Source of the DNA: SCGC-AAA076-P13 sp964276235
GTDB taxonomy: Bacteria; Pseudomonadota; Gammaproteobacteria; Magnimaribacterales; D2472
DNA: 64,000 bases
NCBI GenBank assembly: GCA_964276235.1
Contig: CAXYEK010000001.1
Span: 744,001-808,000, forward strand
Direction: 5' to 3'
How positions within the stretch are numbered: the stretch's first letter is position 1; every line of letters starts with the position of its first letter. The translations under genes and the position numbers were made by a program. Shown here one piece after another: positions 47,422 to 57,435 of the stretch. The notes below the pieces were generated by a model, which was not told the DNA's origin, searched no databases, and saw nothing but the letters and a program-made list of their open reading frames with translations.

Positions 47422-48078
47422 ATGTTTTCTTCTTTTATGCAAAGCACTCTGTTTGATACTTTTATACAGAGTTTTCTATTAATGTTTATTGCTACCAATC
47501 CGCTATCGCTTATTCCTATTTTTGCAGGACTTACCTCAGGCCTAAATAAGCAACAAATTAAATCAATATATATAAGAGCCTCTATTGTTTCATTATGTGT
47601 TCTTTCATCCTTTTGGTTGTTTGGAAATGCGATGCTTGATGCAATGAATATAAGCATGGATTCATTTAGAATTATCGGCGGATTATTTCTAGTTGTTATA
47701 GCTTTTCAGATGGTTTTTGAGCAGAGGCAATCTAGAAGACAGCAAACTGCTGATACAGCTATTAATGATGAAACAATTAAATCTATAGCAATCTTTCCAT
47801 TATCTATCCCTTTAATTGCTGGCCCTGGAGCAATGGCAACCAGTCTTTTATTATCAAAAGAATCTTACGTTAATTTCTCTGATGCATTTGTCTCATATCT
47901 TCCAATTGCTCTTGTTATAGCTATAGCATCAATATCAATGTGGTTATCATCAATTCTATCTTCTAGATTAGGACCAACAATTCTGACAGTTATTGAAAAA
48001 ATATTTGGTTTATTGCTAGGCGCTCTTGCTATAGAGTTTGTTATTGAGGGTATTCAGAACTCCTTTAATCTAGTTTAA
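47422..48078 (+). CDS. MarC-family integral membrane protein
   Basis: 218 residues with six hydrophobic helices. The N-terminal segment FIQSFLLMFIATNPLSLIPIFAGL and the mid IFPLSIPLIAGPGAMATSLLL with its PLxxGPG motif are typical of MarC/UPF0056. Transport function is presumed and no substrate is known. ATG at 47422 lies two bases after pyk, so it may be co-transcribed with it. Confidence 0.9.
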   Translation: MFSSFMQSTLFDTFIQSFLLMFIATNPLSLIPIFAGLTSGLNKQQIKSIYIRASIVSLCVLSSFWLFGNAMLDAMNISMDSFRIIGGLFLVVIAFQMVFEQRQSRRQQTADTAINDETIKSIAIFPLSIPLIAGPGAMATSLLLSKESYVNFSDAFVSYLPIALVIAIASISMWLSSILSSRLGPTILTVIEKIFGLLLGALAIEFVIEGIQNSFNLV

Positions 48079-48196
48079 ATATAAGCATTCAATCTAGATT
48101 GTAATTTAGAAATCAATCCACTTCTTTATCTACTTTTTTTCTTGAACTATAAGCCTATAATTATAAAATATAAGATAATACACAATAATTTAAATT

Positions 48197-50831
48197 TTGA
48201 ATAATCACGATATAGATCCAACCGAAACTACATGAATGGCTTGATGCTATAAATAGTGTTCTTGATGAAGAAGGTATTGAAAGAGCCTCTTTTTTATTGA
48301 CGGCATTAGCAAAGAGACTTAATCAAGAAGGGGCTATTCCTTCATACAATTTAACTACACCATTTCAGAATTCAATTCATGCAAAAGATGAGGCACAAAT
48401 GCCCGGTGATCTTTTCATGGAAAGAAAAATTAGATCTTTAATAAGATGGAATGCACTTGTTATGGTTCTTCGAGCTAATAAAAGTGATGATGATTTAGGT
48501 GGTCACATTTCAACATTTTCTTCTGCCGCTACTTTATATGAGGTTGGCTTTAATTATTTTTTTAGAGGTTCTGAAGGGCAACTAGAGGATCTTATTTATT
48601 ATCAAGGTCACTGCTCGCCAGGTATATATGCTCGAAGTTACCTTGAAGGTTATTTGCAAGAAGAAGATCTTGATAATTTTAGAAGAGAGGTTGAAAAGCC
48701 AGGCCTTTCATCATATCCCCACCCTTGGCTTATGCCTGATTATTGGCAATTTCCTACAGTTTCAATGGGTCTTGGTCCTATCATGGGTATCTATCAAGCT
48801 CATATTATGAGGTACATGTCAGCAAGAAATTTAGTTCCAAGAAATGATAGAAAAGTTTGGGTTTTTTGTGGTGATGGCGAAATGGATGAGCCTGAGTCCA
48901 AGGGAGCAATTGGATTAGCCGGAAGAGAAAAATTAGAAAATTTAATATTTGTTGTTAATTGCAATCTTCAAAGATTAGATGGACCAGTTAGAGGTAATGG
49001 AAAAATAATTCAAGAACTTGAAGGTGAGTTTAGAGGTTCTGGATGGAACGTAATAAAAGTTGTTTGGGGTCGTAAATGGGACTCTATTATTTCTAAAGAT
49101 AAGGAAGGGAAACTTCAAGAAATAATGGATGCAGTTGTGGATGGAGAATTACAAAACTTTAAAGCAAAAGGTGGCGCATACACTAGAGAAAAATTCTTTG
49201 CTCAAGACCCAGATGTTCTTGAAATGGTAGATGACCTGACAGATGAAGATATATACAAATTAAATAGAGGAGGGCATGACCCTTATAAAGTATATGCAGC
49301 CTATCATAAAGCTACGAACTCTAAAGGAGCCCCTACTGTCATTTTAGCTCTAACCACAAAAGGTTACGGCACAGGTTCAAGGGAAGCTGATAATACAACC
49401 CATCAAGTTAAAAAATTATCTCTAGAAAATATAAAATCTTTTAGAGATACCTTTGATATTCCAGTAAATGACTCTGAAATTGAGAAACTACCATATGTTC
49501 GACCTGCTGCTGATTCACCAGAGATTCAATATCTTAACAAAACACGTGAATCTTTAGGGGGCCCAATTCCAAGAAGAAGAAATAAATCGAAAGTTCTTAA
49601 TAACCCTAACGATAAAGTCTTTTCGAAGCTTTATGAAAGTTCTAAGGATAGAAAAGTCTCAACAACCATGGCAGCTGTAAGAATAATTACTGAATTACTT
49701 AAAGATAAGGATATAGGTGAAAGAATAGTTCCAATAGTTCCTGATGAAGCAAGAACCTTTGGGATGGAATCTTTATTTAGACAAGTTGGGATATATTCAT
49801 CTGCAGGACAAAAATATGAGCCTGAAGATGCTGATAAAGTTATGTGGTACAAAGAATCAAAAGATGGCGTCATGTTAGAGGAAGGTATTACAGAAGCAGG
49901 AGCCTTTTCTGCTTGGTCTGCACTTGCAACAACTTACTCTAGTTATGATTTCCCCATGGTTCCTTTCTATCTCTTTTATTCAATGTTTGGATTCCAAAGA
50001 ATTCATGATCTTGCATGGGCTGCAGGTGATGCGCAGGCAAAAGGTTTCTTAATTGGAGCAACATCGGGAAGAACAACTCTCAATGGAGAGGGTTTACAGC
50101 ATCAAGATGGACATAGCCATATTCTTTCTTCAACTATTCCAAATTGTCGATCTTATGATCCAGCTTATGCATACGAAGTTGCAGTAATAATTAAGGATGG
50201 CATTCAAAAAATGTATGTTGATCAAGAAAACTATTTCTATTACATCACAACTACTAATGAAAATTATCCTCAACCAGAAATGCCAAAAAACTCTGAAAAA
50301 GGAATCATAAAAGGAATGTATAAAGTGGTTGATTCAGAAAAACCCTCAATACGCTTAATTGGCTCCGGTGCAATCCTAAGAGAGTCAATTAAAGCAAATG
50401 AAATTCTTAGTAAATATAAAATTCATTCAGAAGTGTGGAGTGTTACTAGTTTCAATCTTCTTAGAAAAGATGGAATGGAAACTGAAAGATTTAACCAGCT
50501 TAATCCTGATAAAGAGAAGGATACTTATGTAGAAGAATGTTTTGATAATAAAGGTATTCCTGTAGTAGCATCTACAGACTATATGAGAGCCTATGCAGAG
50601 CAAATAAGACCTTATATAAAAGGTGAATACTCTGTATTAGGAACTGATGGCTATGGTAGGAGTGATTCGCGTGAAATGCTAAGAGATTTCTTTGAAATAA
50701 ATTCAAATAATATTGTTAGAGTGAGCGCATATTCACTTTATAAAAGTAAGGTTATTGATAAGAAACTTTTAACTAAAATATACTCTGATATGGGTGTAGA
50801 TCCCTCCAAACCTAATCCTTGGGAAATTTAA
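48197..50831 (+). CDS. aceE: Pyruvate dehydrogenase E1 component (frame break near 48234)
   Basis: Thiamine-diphosphate-dependent decarboxylase of the PDH complex. TTG at 48197 is the best start; it gives NNHDIDPTET and after an extra base at about 48234 the frame runs EWLDAINSVLDEEGIERASF. The thiamine-phosphate motif is VFCGDGEMDEPESKGAIGLA, with NLIFVVNCNLQRLDGPVRGN. FAWAAGD-like LAWAAGDAQAKGFLIGATSG and GEGLQHQDGHSHILSSTIPN are conserved. About 877 residues joined, the homodimeric E1 size. The stop overlaps the start of the E2 gene. Confidence 0.96.
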
Positions 50832-52099
50832 TGCCAGGACTAACTACAGTTAATATTCCTGACTTAGGTGAAGTTGAAGAAGTTGAAGTTATTGAAATTT
50901 GCGCCGAGATTGGGCAACAAGTTGGTTCTGAAGATTCTATAATAATATTAGAGACAGATAAGGCTGCAATGGAAATTCCAGCATCTCTTAATGGAATCGT
51001 GAAGTCCATCCTTGTTAAGGAAGGAGATATAGTTAAAGAAGGAGTACCATTTCTTGAAATAGAAGTTGAATCTTCACCAAATGCTACAGAACAAAAAAAT
51101 ATTAAAGATGATGTTGTCGAAATTTCTCAACCAGAAGTCACTGAAACTAAGTTAAAGAGTGAAGAAAGGCATGTAACTAAAAATATAGAGCATTCCTCTA
51201 GTTCATCTGTCCATTCAGGTCCCGCTACTAGAAAATTAGCAAGAGAATTTGGAATTAACCTGTCAGAGGTTAACGGTTCAGGACCAAAAGGAAGAATTTT
51301 AAAAGAAGATTTGCACGCATATGTTTCGAACAAACTGAAAAGTTCTACGCAAGGAAGTATTCAGTCAACTCAACCAGATATAGATTTTTCAAAATGGGGT
51401 GAGATTCAAATTGAAAAATTATCAAAATTTCAGAAAACATCCTTAAAGAATTTACATAACTCATGGATTAGTATCCCCCATGTTACTCAGCATGATGATG
51501 CTGACATAACTGAGTTATTATCCTTACGAAATAAATTAAATAAAGAACATGAGCTCAAAATATCACCGTTAGCATTTATTATTAAGGCAACTGTAGAGAC
51601 ATTAAAACTTTATCCAGTCATGAATACTTCCTTGAATAAGGCTTTAGATGAACTAGTGCAAAAAAATTACTTTAATATAGGTATTGCTATTGATACTCCA
51701 GATGGATTGATAGTACCTAATATAAAAAATGTTGATTCAAAATCAATATTTCAAATCTCTAATGAAGTTAATGAGCTTGCATCTTTGGCTAAGACAAGAA
51801 AGCTTAAAGTAGAACAATTAAAAGGTGCTACATTTACAATATCGTCTCTAAGTGGAATTGGAGGAAAATATTTTACTCCTATAATAAATCCGCCTGAGGT
51901 TGGTATTCTTGGACTATCAAAAACGTATGATAGTTTATCTATGATAGATGAAAATATTATTACCTTAAAACAGTTACCTATATCATTGTCATACGATCAT
52001 AGAGTTATAAATGGCGCATATGCTGCTAAATTTATTGTGGAGTTAGGGATTCAACTTAAACAAATAGATCTTTTTATAAGAACCTTTAAAGAATCTTAA
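50831..52099 (+). CDS. aceF: Pyruvate dehydrogenase E2, dihydrolipoamide acetyltransferase
   Basis: 422 residues. One lipoyl domain at residues 1-75 with the modified Lys at about 44 (LETDKAAMEIPAS). A linker leads to a peripheral-subunit-binding domain (ATRKLAREFGINLSEVNGSG). The catalytic domain ends with SYDHRVINGAYAAKFIVELG, which carries the active-site His. Only one lipoyl domain is present; E. coli has three. ATG at 50831 overlaps the aceE stop. The E3 gene (lpd) is not in the window. Confidence 0.96.
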   Translation: MPGLTTVNIPDLGEVEEVEVIEICAEIGQQVGSEDSIIILETDKAAMEIPASLNGIVKSILVKEGDIVKEGVPFLEIEVESSPNATEQKNIKDDVVEISQPEVTETKLKSEERHVTKNIEHSSSSSVHSGPATRKLAREFGINLSEVNGSGPKGRILKEDLHAYVSNKLKSSTQGSIQSTQPDIDFSKWGEIQIEKLSKFQKTSLKNLHNSWISIPHVTQHDDADITELLSLRNKLNKEHELKISPLAFIIKATVETLKLYPVMNTSLNKALDELVQKNYFNIGIAIDTPDGLIVPNIKNVDSKSIFQISNEVNELASLAKTRKLKVEQLKGATFTISSLSGIGGKYFTPIINPPEVGILGLSKTYDSLSMIDENIITLKQLPISLSYDHRVINGAYAAKFIVELGIQLKQIDLFIRTFKES

Positions 52100-52144
52100 A
52101 ATTAAAGTTGATACAATAGATAAATTTTTAATTAGGGGATAAAA

Positions 52145-53707
52145 ATGTTTAACACTTTAGACTGGGTAATAGTTGGGCTCTACTGTATTGGTATTATCGG
52201 ATTAGCTACTTACGTTTCAAGAACAAAGGCTGGCGAAGAGCGAAGTGCTGAAGATTATTTTCTTGCTGGAAGATCACTGCCTTGGTGGGCTATAGGAGCA
52301 TCTTTGATTGCAGCAAACATATCAGCTGAACAAATTATTGGTATGTCTGGTCAAGGATTTGTTGTTGGAATGGCAATAGCAGTTTGGGAACTTACTGCAG
52401 CTATTGCATTAATAGTGATGGCTAAATTTTTTCTACCTTTATTCTTAGAAAAAAGAATCTATACAATGCCTCAATTTCTTGAGCAGCGTTTTGATAAACG
52501 TGTAAGTTTGGTTTTATCCTTTTTTTGGTTAATAGTTTATATATTTGTTAATTTAACTGCCGTGTTGTGGCTTGGCTCTTTAGCAATAAATACATTAACA
52601 GGATTGTCATTAGTCAATGGATTAATTCTTCTGGCACTTTTATCCTTGGCTTATTCTCTATCTGGAGGATTAAAAGCCGTTGCGATGACAGATATTGTTC
52701 AGGTTGTGCTTTTAATATTTGGTGGGCTTGCAGTTTCATATATAGCTTTAAATAAAATATCAGATGGACAGGGTATTTTTGATGGACTTGGTATTGTTTT
52801 TGCAGCTATGCCTGAAAAATTTGATATGATTTTATCTCCTGATAACCCTTCCTATAACAACTTACCTGGCATATGGATCCTAATAGGTGCAGGTGTTTGG
52901 ATTGGTCACTTTGCTTACTGGGGATTCAATCAGTACATAACTCAAAGAGCTTTAGGAGCCAAATCTATTCGTGAAGCTCAAAAAGGAGTAATGTTTGCAG
53001 CATACTTAAAGCTTTTAATGCCTTTGGTGATTGTTCTTCCAGGAATTTGTGCAGCAATGCTGTTTCCTGTCTTAGAAAAATCAGATCAGGCATATCCTAC
53101 TATGATGTCTTTATTACCAAATGGACTTTTAGGGCTTACTTTTGCTGCACTTATTGCAGCTATTGTTTCTTCACTAGCTTCTATGACAAATAGCATTAGT
53201 ACTATCTTTACAATGGATGTTTATAGAACATTTGTACATGATGCCTCTCAAGCTAAATTAATAATGATTGGAAGATCAGCAGTTGTTGCATCTTTGCTAA
53301 TAGCCGTGATTCTTGCAAAACCATTATTGGGAAGTTCTGATGAAATTTTTCAATACATCCAAAACTTTACAGGTATGTTTACACCAGGAATCTTAGTTAT
53401 TTTTCTTGTTGCATTGTTTTGGAAGAAAGCCACATCAATGTCAGTCCTAATCGCTGCAATACTATCAGTCTTGATGTCTTTCTCCATAGGTACATTGTTT
53501 CCAGAATTTCCTTACATTCATAGAATGGGAGTTGTATTTTTTGCATCAGGCCTTGGTTGTTATTTAACAACTTTATGTCAAGGTTATCTTGATCAAGAAA
53601 AGGCAATAGATATTAATGGAATTGATTTTAGTACATCGAAGGCCTTCAATATTAATACTGTAGTAGTAGTTTCTGTTCTAGTATTGATATATGGATTTTT
53701 TTATTAA
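52145..53707 (+). CDS. Sodium/solute symporter (SSS family), likely sugar
   Basis: 520 residues with about 13-14 hydrophobic helices. The N-terminal segment SAEDYFLAGRSLPWWAIGAS and IAANISAEQIIGMSGQGFVV are typical of SGLT-type members, with FLPLFLEKRIYTMPQFLEQR following. The location before a GH3 glucosidase and glucokinase suggests glucose uptake. This is stronger evidence for specificity than sequence alone, since sugar and other SSS transporters share motifs. A ribosome site AGGGGATAAAA precedes the ATG. Confidence 0.88.
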   Translation: MFNTLDWVIVGLYCIGIIGLATYVSRTKAGEERSAEDYFLAGRSLPWWAIGASLIAANISAEQIIGMSGQGFVVGMAIAVWELTAAIALIVMAKFFLPLFLEKRIYTMPQFLEQRFDKRVSLVLSFFWLIVYIFVNLTAVLWLGSLAINTLTGLSLVNGLILLALLSLAYSLSGGLKAVAMTDIVQVVLLIFGGLAVSYIALNKISDGQGIFDGLGIVFAAMPEKFDMILSPDNPSYNNLPGIWILIGAGVWIGHFAYWGFNQYITQRALGAKSIREAQKGVMFAAYLKLLMPLVIVLPGICAAMLFPVLEKSDQAYPTMMSLLPNGLLGLTFAALIAAIVSSLASMTNSISTIFTMDVYRTFVHDASQAKLIMIGRSAVVASLLIAVILAKPLLGSSDEIFQYIQNFTGMFTPGILVIFLVALFWKKATSMSVLIAAILSVLMSFSIGTLFPEFPYIHRMGVVFFASGLGCYLTTLCQGYLDQEKAIDINGIDFSTSKAFNINTVVVVSVLVLIYGFFY

Positions 53708-53732
53708 AACTTAGTTTATTTGGAATTCATAT

Positions 53733-56273
53733 ATGAATAAATTTTTATTTATACTCTTAACATTGTTGATAGTAAGTTGTGATGTTGATAATTCTGAAGA
53801 AGATAAAAGGTATTCAGAAAAGTCAGATACAGACTGGAGTCACTCTAGTTCATGTAAAAGCCCTGAAGATCCAGAATTCTTCGATTTTATTATTAATAAC
53901 ATGACTTTAGAGCAAAAAGTAGGGCAAATAATAATGCCTGATATTGATGAAGTTACACCTCAAGAAGCTAAAGATTATTATCTCGGTTCTTTTTTAAACG
54001 GCGGCGGCAAATTTCCCAATAAGAATAAAAATAGTTCAATAAATGATTGGAAAGATTTAAGTGAAGATTTTTATAACGCCTCTCCAATTGTTGGTGATAT
54101 TACAATTCCAATTCTTTGGGGTACTGATGCGGTTCACGGCCATAACAACGTAATAGGAGCTACTATTTTTCCTCACAATATAGGCTTAGGTTCTACGATG
54201 AATCCTTCTCTTATCCAAGAGATAGGAGGAGCTGTAGCTAAGGAACTTCTTTCAACTGGCATTGCCTGGACCTTTGCTCCAACTATAACTGTTCCTCAAA
54301 ATGATTTATGGGGGAGAACTTATGAAGGATATTCTGAAAATCCTGAATTAGTAGCTCAACTTGGTCAGGCAATGATTATAGGACTTCAAGGGGAGGGAGA
54401 TTCTTATCTAGATAATAACCATGTTCTCTCAACAGCTAAACATTTTATTGGAGATGGGGGAACTTTGAATGGAGAGGACCAAGGTAATACTGTTATAAGC
54501 GAGTCTGAATTGAAAAACATTCATGGGCTACCTTATTACTTCGCTATTGATTCATGTATTCAAACTATCATGGCAAGCTTTAACTCATGGAATGGCTCAA
54601 AGCTTCATGGCAGTAAGTATTTATTAACCGACGTTTTAAAAGATAAAATGCAATTTAATGGTTTAATTGTTGGAGACTGGAACGGTCATGGACAGTTACC
54701 AGGGTGCACTAATTCAGATTGTGCTGCTTCATTTAATGCTGGTGTTGATATTTTTATGGCACCAGACGAGTGGAAGGGTTTATATGTTAATACTTTAAAT
54801 CAGGTAAAAAATGGGTCAATAAAAGAAGAAAGACTTGACGATGCAATAAGAAGAATACTTAGAGTTAAAAATATACTTGGCTTATTCGATGGAAGGAAAC
54901 CACATATATTTAATGAGAATTATATTGGTTCTGATAAGCATAGAGAAATAGCAAGACGATCTGTAAGAGAGTCTATAGTACTTCTAAAAAATAATGATGA
55001 TGTACTGCCTCTTAATCCAAAAAAACATTACTTAGTTGTTGGGCAGGCATCCAAAGATATTAAGAATCAAATGGGTGGATGGACTATATCCTGGCAGGGA
55101 AGAGATAACTTAAATTCAGAATTTCCTAATACAAGAAGTATATTCGAAACGATTAAATATACTTTAGAAAAATCAGGTGGCTCTGTAGAATTCTCATCTG
55201 ATGGTTCTTATAAAATTAAACCAGATGCAGTAATAATGGTTTATGGAGAAGAGCCCTATGCAGAGGGAGATGGTGATAGAGACTCTATAATCTTTAACAA
55301 TCCTAATAAAAACTTTTTTTCAGTTATGAAAGAGGTAGTTAGCAAAGAGTTGCCAATAATTTCTTTATTTATCTCAGGAAGACCATTGGTTGTTAATAGA
55401 GAATTAAATGCATCTAATGCTTTTGTCCAATTATGGCTTCCTGGAACTGCTGTAGAAGGCATTACTGACGTCATCTTTTCAAATAAAGATGGATCAATCA
55501 ATCATGACTTTAAAGGAAAACTTTCTTACTCATGGCCTGAGAAATCTAGTCAACTAAATTTGAATTTAAATGACAAGAATTATTATCCATTATTTAAATA
55601 CGGCTACGGCCTAACTTACAAGGATGATATTAACTTAGATAAATATAATGAGGAGAGGCCTCAAATAGAACTTGATGAAGTTGTATTTTTTATTGGCTCT
55701 GCATTTCCACCAAACAACGAATTTATTATTGAATCTGGTAATAAAAGTAAGGTAAATGCTGATTTTTATGAAAGCCCAAATAAATTAATATCGTTAAGAA
55801 AAATGGATTATCTTAAACAAGATGATGCTAAGAATATCTCTTTTCAATATGGAATTAATTCTTGGGGTATTGAGAATCAATATTCTGATAATTTTAGCTA
55901 TATGGAAAATGGACTATTAGAAATTAAATATAGATTAAATTCTAAACTTAATATAATGAGTAATAGCTTTATATTATTAGAATCCAAATGCAAAAAGAAT
56001 GATTATCAAATTCATATGAGTGGAAATAGCGAATGCGATGTAGTTTTTGATATTTCAAAAAATTTAACAACCAATGACCAGCAAGAATGGGATTCTCTTG
56101 ATATTCCTTTGAAATGTTTTACAGAAAATGGTTTGGAGATATCATCAGTAACTTCCATGATTTCTCTTAAAGCGAACGTCTTTTTAGATATAGATATACA
56201 TAGCATTAAGCTTATCAATAAATCAGATAAATCAGAGAAAATTGATTGCTCAAATTTTAGGTTAGCCTCATGA
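53733..56273 (+). CDS. Glycoside hydrolase family 3 beta-glucosidase lipoprotein
   Basis: 846 residues. Signal peptide with lipobox LLIVSC, then a GH3 N-terminal domain: MTLEQKVGQIIMPDIDEVT, RTYEGYSENPELVAQLGQAM, TAKHFIGDGGTLNGEDQGNT, and the nucleophile LIVGDWNGHGQLPGC with Asp at about 315. The C-terminal domain has SRPLVVNRE-like ISGRPLVVNRELNA. The last 200 residues are beta-rich and probably carbohydrate-binding, as in marine exo-1,3/1,4-glucanases. Located at the outer membrane or periplasm, it would release glucose from beta-glucans such as laminarin or cellulose oligomers. It overlaps glk by four bases. Confidence 0.92.
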   Translation: MNKFLFILLTLLIVSCDVDNSEEDKRYSEKSDTDWSHSSSCKSPEDPEFFDFIINNMTLEQKVGQIIMPDIDEVTPQEAKDYYLGSFLNGGGKFPNKNKNSSINDWKDLSEDFYNASPIVGDITIPILWGTDAVHGHNNVIGATIFPHNIGLGSTMNPSLIQEIGGAVAKELLSTGIAWTFAPTITVPQNDLWGRTYEGYSENPELVAQLGQAMIIGLQGEGDSYLDNNHVLSTAKHFIGDGGTLNGEDQGNTVISESELKNIHGLPYYFAIDSCIQTIMASFNSWNGSKLHGSKYLLTDVLKDKMQFNGLIVGDWNGHGQLPGCTNSDCAASFNAGVDIFMAPDEWKGLYVNTLNQVKNGSIKEERLDDAIRRILRVKNILGLFDGRKPHIFNENYIGSDKHREIARRSVRESIVLLKNNDDVLPLNPKKHYLVVGQASKDIKNQMGGWTISWQGRDNLNSEFPNTRSIFETIKYTLEKSGGSVEFSSDGSYKIKPDAVIMVYGEEPYAEGDGDRDSIIFNNPNKNFFSVMKEVVSKELPIISLFISGRPLVVNRELNASNAFVQLWLPGTAVEGITDVIFSNKDGSINHDFKGKLSYSWPEKSSQLNLNLNDKNYYPLFKYGYGLTYKDDINLDKYNEERPQIELDEVVFFIGSAFPPNNEFIIESGNKSKVNADFYESPNKLISLRKMDYLKQDDAKNISFQYGINSWGIENQYSDNFSYMENGLLEIKYRLNSKLNIMSNSFILLESKCKKNDYQIHMSGNSECDVVFDISKNLTTNDQQEWDSLDIPLKCFTENGLEISSVTSMISLKANVFLDIDIHSIKLINKSDKSEKIDCSNFRLAS

Positions 56274-57181
56274 TTGATGTCCTACTTCTAGATATAGGAG
56301 GAACTAATATAAGATATGCTTATGCAGAAAAGGACTCTCTAGAATTCACAAATTCTAATAAAAAAAGTCTCACATCTTTAGAGGGTTTCGATGAGCTTCT
56401 TGATGAACTGCTTCTTGATGGAGTCATAAAATCATTGGTAGTCTCTGTTGCAGGACCTTTGATGAATGGATCAATATCTATGACCAATAGAGATTTTAAT
56501 ATCAACGCTGAAGATCTTAAAGAAAAATATGACCTAGATAATTGCTATTTATTAAATGACTGGGAGTCTATTGGATACAGTCTCTCTTCTTCAGAAGAAG
56601 CTGATATTAAGTATATTAAAGAGGGCAAACCTTTTAATAATAAATCTTTATTCTTGGGTCCAGGAACAGGTTTAGGGGCAGCTCTAGTCGTTGGAAATGA
56701 TTTAGTTCTACCTAGTGAAATAGGTAATACGACAATGCTCACCGAAAGACTTCTTAAAAATTTTGGTATTAACGATAGTGACTTATATATATCACTTGAG
56801 GATGTTGTTTCAGGTTCTGCTATTTCTAAAACTTATGAATCCATATCAGGCTCTTATCTCTCAGCTGAAGAGGTGGTAGCATTATTCATAAATAATGATG
56901 AAGATGCACAAAAAGTGATCGAAGGTTTTACAATTTCTTTGGCGGAAACTATCTCTGATCTTGCCCTCATTTTTATATCTGGAAATGGTATTTATCTTGC
57001 TGGAGGGCTCATAAGAACAGTCTATGAAATAATGAATAAAGAGCTTTTTATAAAAAGTTTCCTTTCAAATAAAAAACCAATACACAAAGATATGCTTAAT
57101 CTTATGCCTATAGGCGTAGTAAATAGAGAGTACACATGTCTTTATGGAAACTTAAATTTTTATAACTTAAGAAATAATTAA
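56270..57181 (+). CDS. glk: Glucokinase
   Basis: 303 residues. Nucleotide motif LLLDIGGTNIRYAYA at residues 5-19. VSVAGPLMNGSISMTNRDF has the family Asn-Asp context, LLNDWESIGYSL carries the catalytic Asp, and FLGPGTGLGAALVVGND with LPSEIGNTTM are typical of the Glk (non-ROK) group. The C-terminal AGGLI motif also occurs (YLAGGLIRTVYEI). Phosphorylates glucose to glucose-6-phosphate. It overlaps the GH3 gene (ATGA), so the sugar genes are co-translated. Confidence 0.92.
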   Translation: MIDVLLLDIGGTNIRYAYAEKDSLEFTNSNKKSLTSLEGFDELLDELLLDGVIKSLVVSVAGPLMNGSISMTNRDFNINAEDLKEKYDLDNCYLLNDWESIGYSLSSSEEADIKYIKEGKPFNNKSLFLGPGTGLGAALVVGNDLVLPSEIGNTTMLTERLLKNFGINDSDLYISLEDVVSGSAISKTYESISGSYLSAEEVVALFINNDEDAQKVIEGFTISLAETISDLALIFISGNGIYLAGGLIRTVYEIMNKELFIKSFLSNKKPIHKDMLNLMPIGVVNREYTCLYGNLNFYNLRNN

Positions 57182-57194
57182 TTTCTTCGTAAAT

Positions 57195-57225
57195 TTGGCT
57201 TATTTTTCAAAACTTTGTGTATAAT
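57195..57225 (+). promoter_or_regulatory. Possible promoter before the L33-like gene
   Basis: TATAAT at 57220-57225 is a perfect -10. TTGGCT (57195-57200) is a weak -35 at a long 19-base spacing. The ATG follows 11 bases later, leaving a very short leader. Confidence 0.35.
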
Positions 57226-57236
57226 TCCATCCCATA

Positions 57237-57431
57237 ATGGCAGACAAAAAACAAACAAAAGTATATCTAATACCTGAAGGCGAAACACGTGATAGTCACA
57301 CATATCACTATACCGCTATAAAGACTCGTAAATTCACTATTGAAAATAAGAAAATGAGACTTAAGAAGTTTAATCCTGCTAAACAAATTCATGAATGGTT
57401 TGTTGAAGCGAAGCTTCCCCCTCACAATTAA
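57237..57431 (+). CDS. rpmG: 50S ribosomal protein L33-like
   Basis: 64 residues, strongly basic. HTYHYTAIKTRK followed by MRLKKFNPAKQIHEWFVEAK aligns with the L33 pattern (FYTTTKNKR... [20 protein letters not shown]). About seven extra residues occur before the HYT segment, and the zinc cysteines found in some L33 forms are absent. The L28 gene, usually adjacent in gammaproteobacteria, is not beside it here. Component of the large ribosomal subunit. Confidence 0.7.
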   Translation: MADKKQTKVYLIPEGETRDSHTYHYTAIKTRKFTIENKKMRLKKFNPAKQIHEWFVEAKLPPHN

Positions 57432-57435
57432 AAAA

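Noticed and set aside
48079..48196. Riboswitch or leader before aceE
   Set aside because: The 118 bases are AT-rich with no convincing stem set; a -10-like TATAAT is seen but no good -35 partner.
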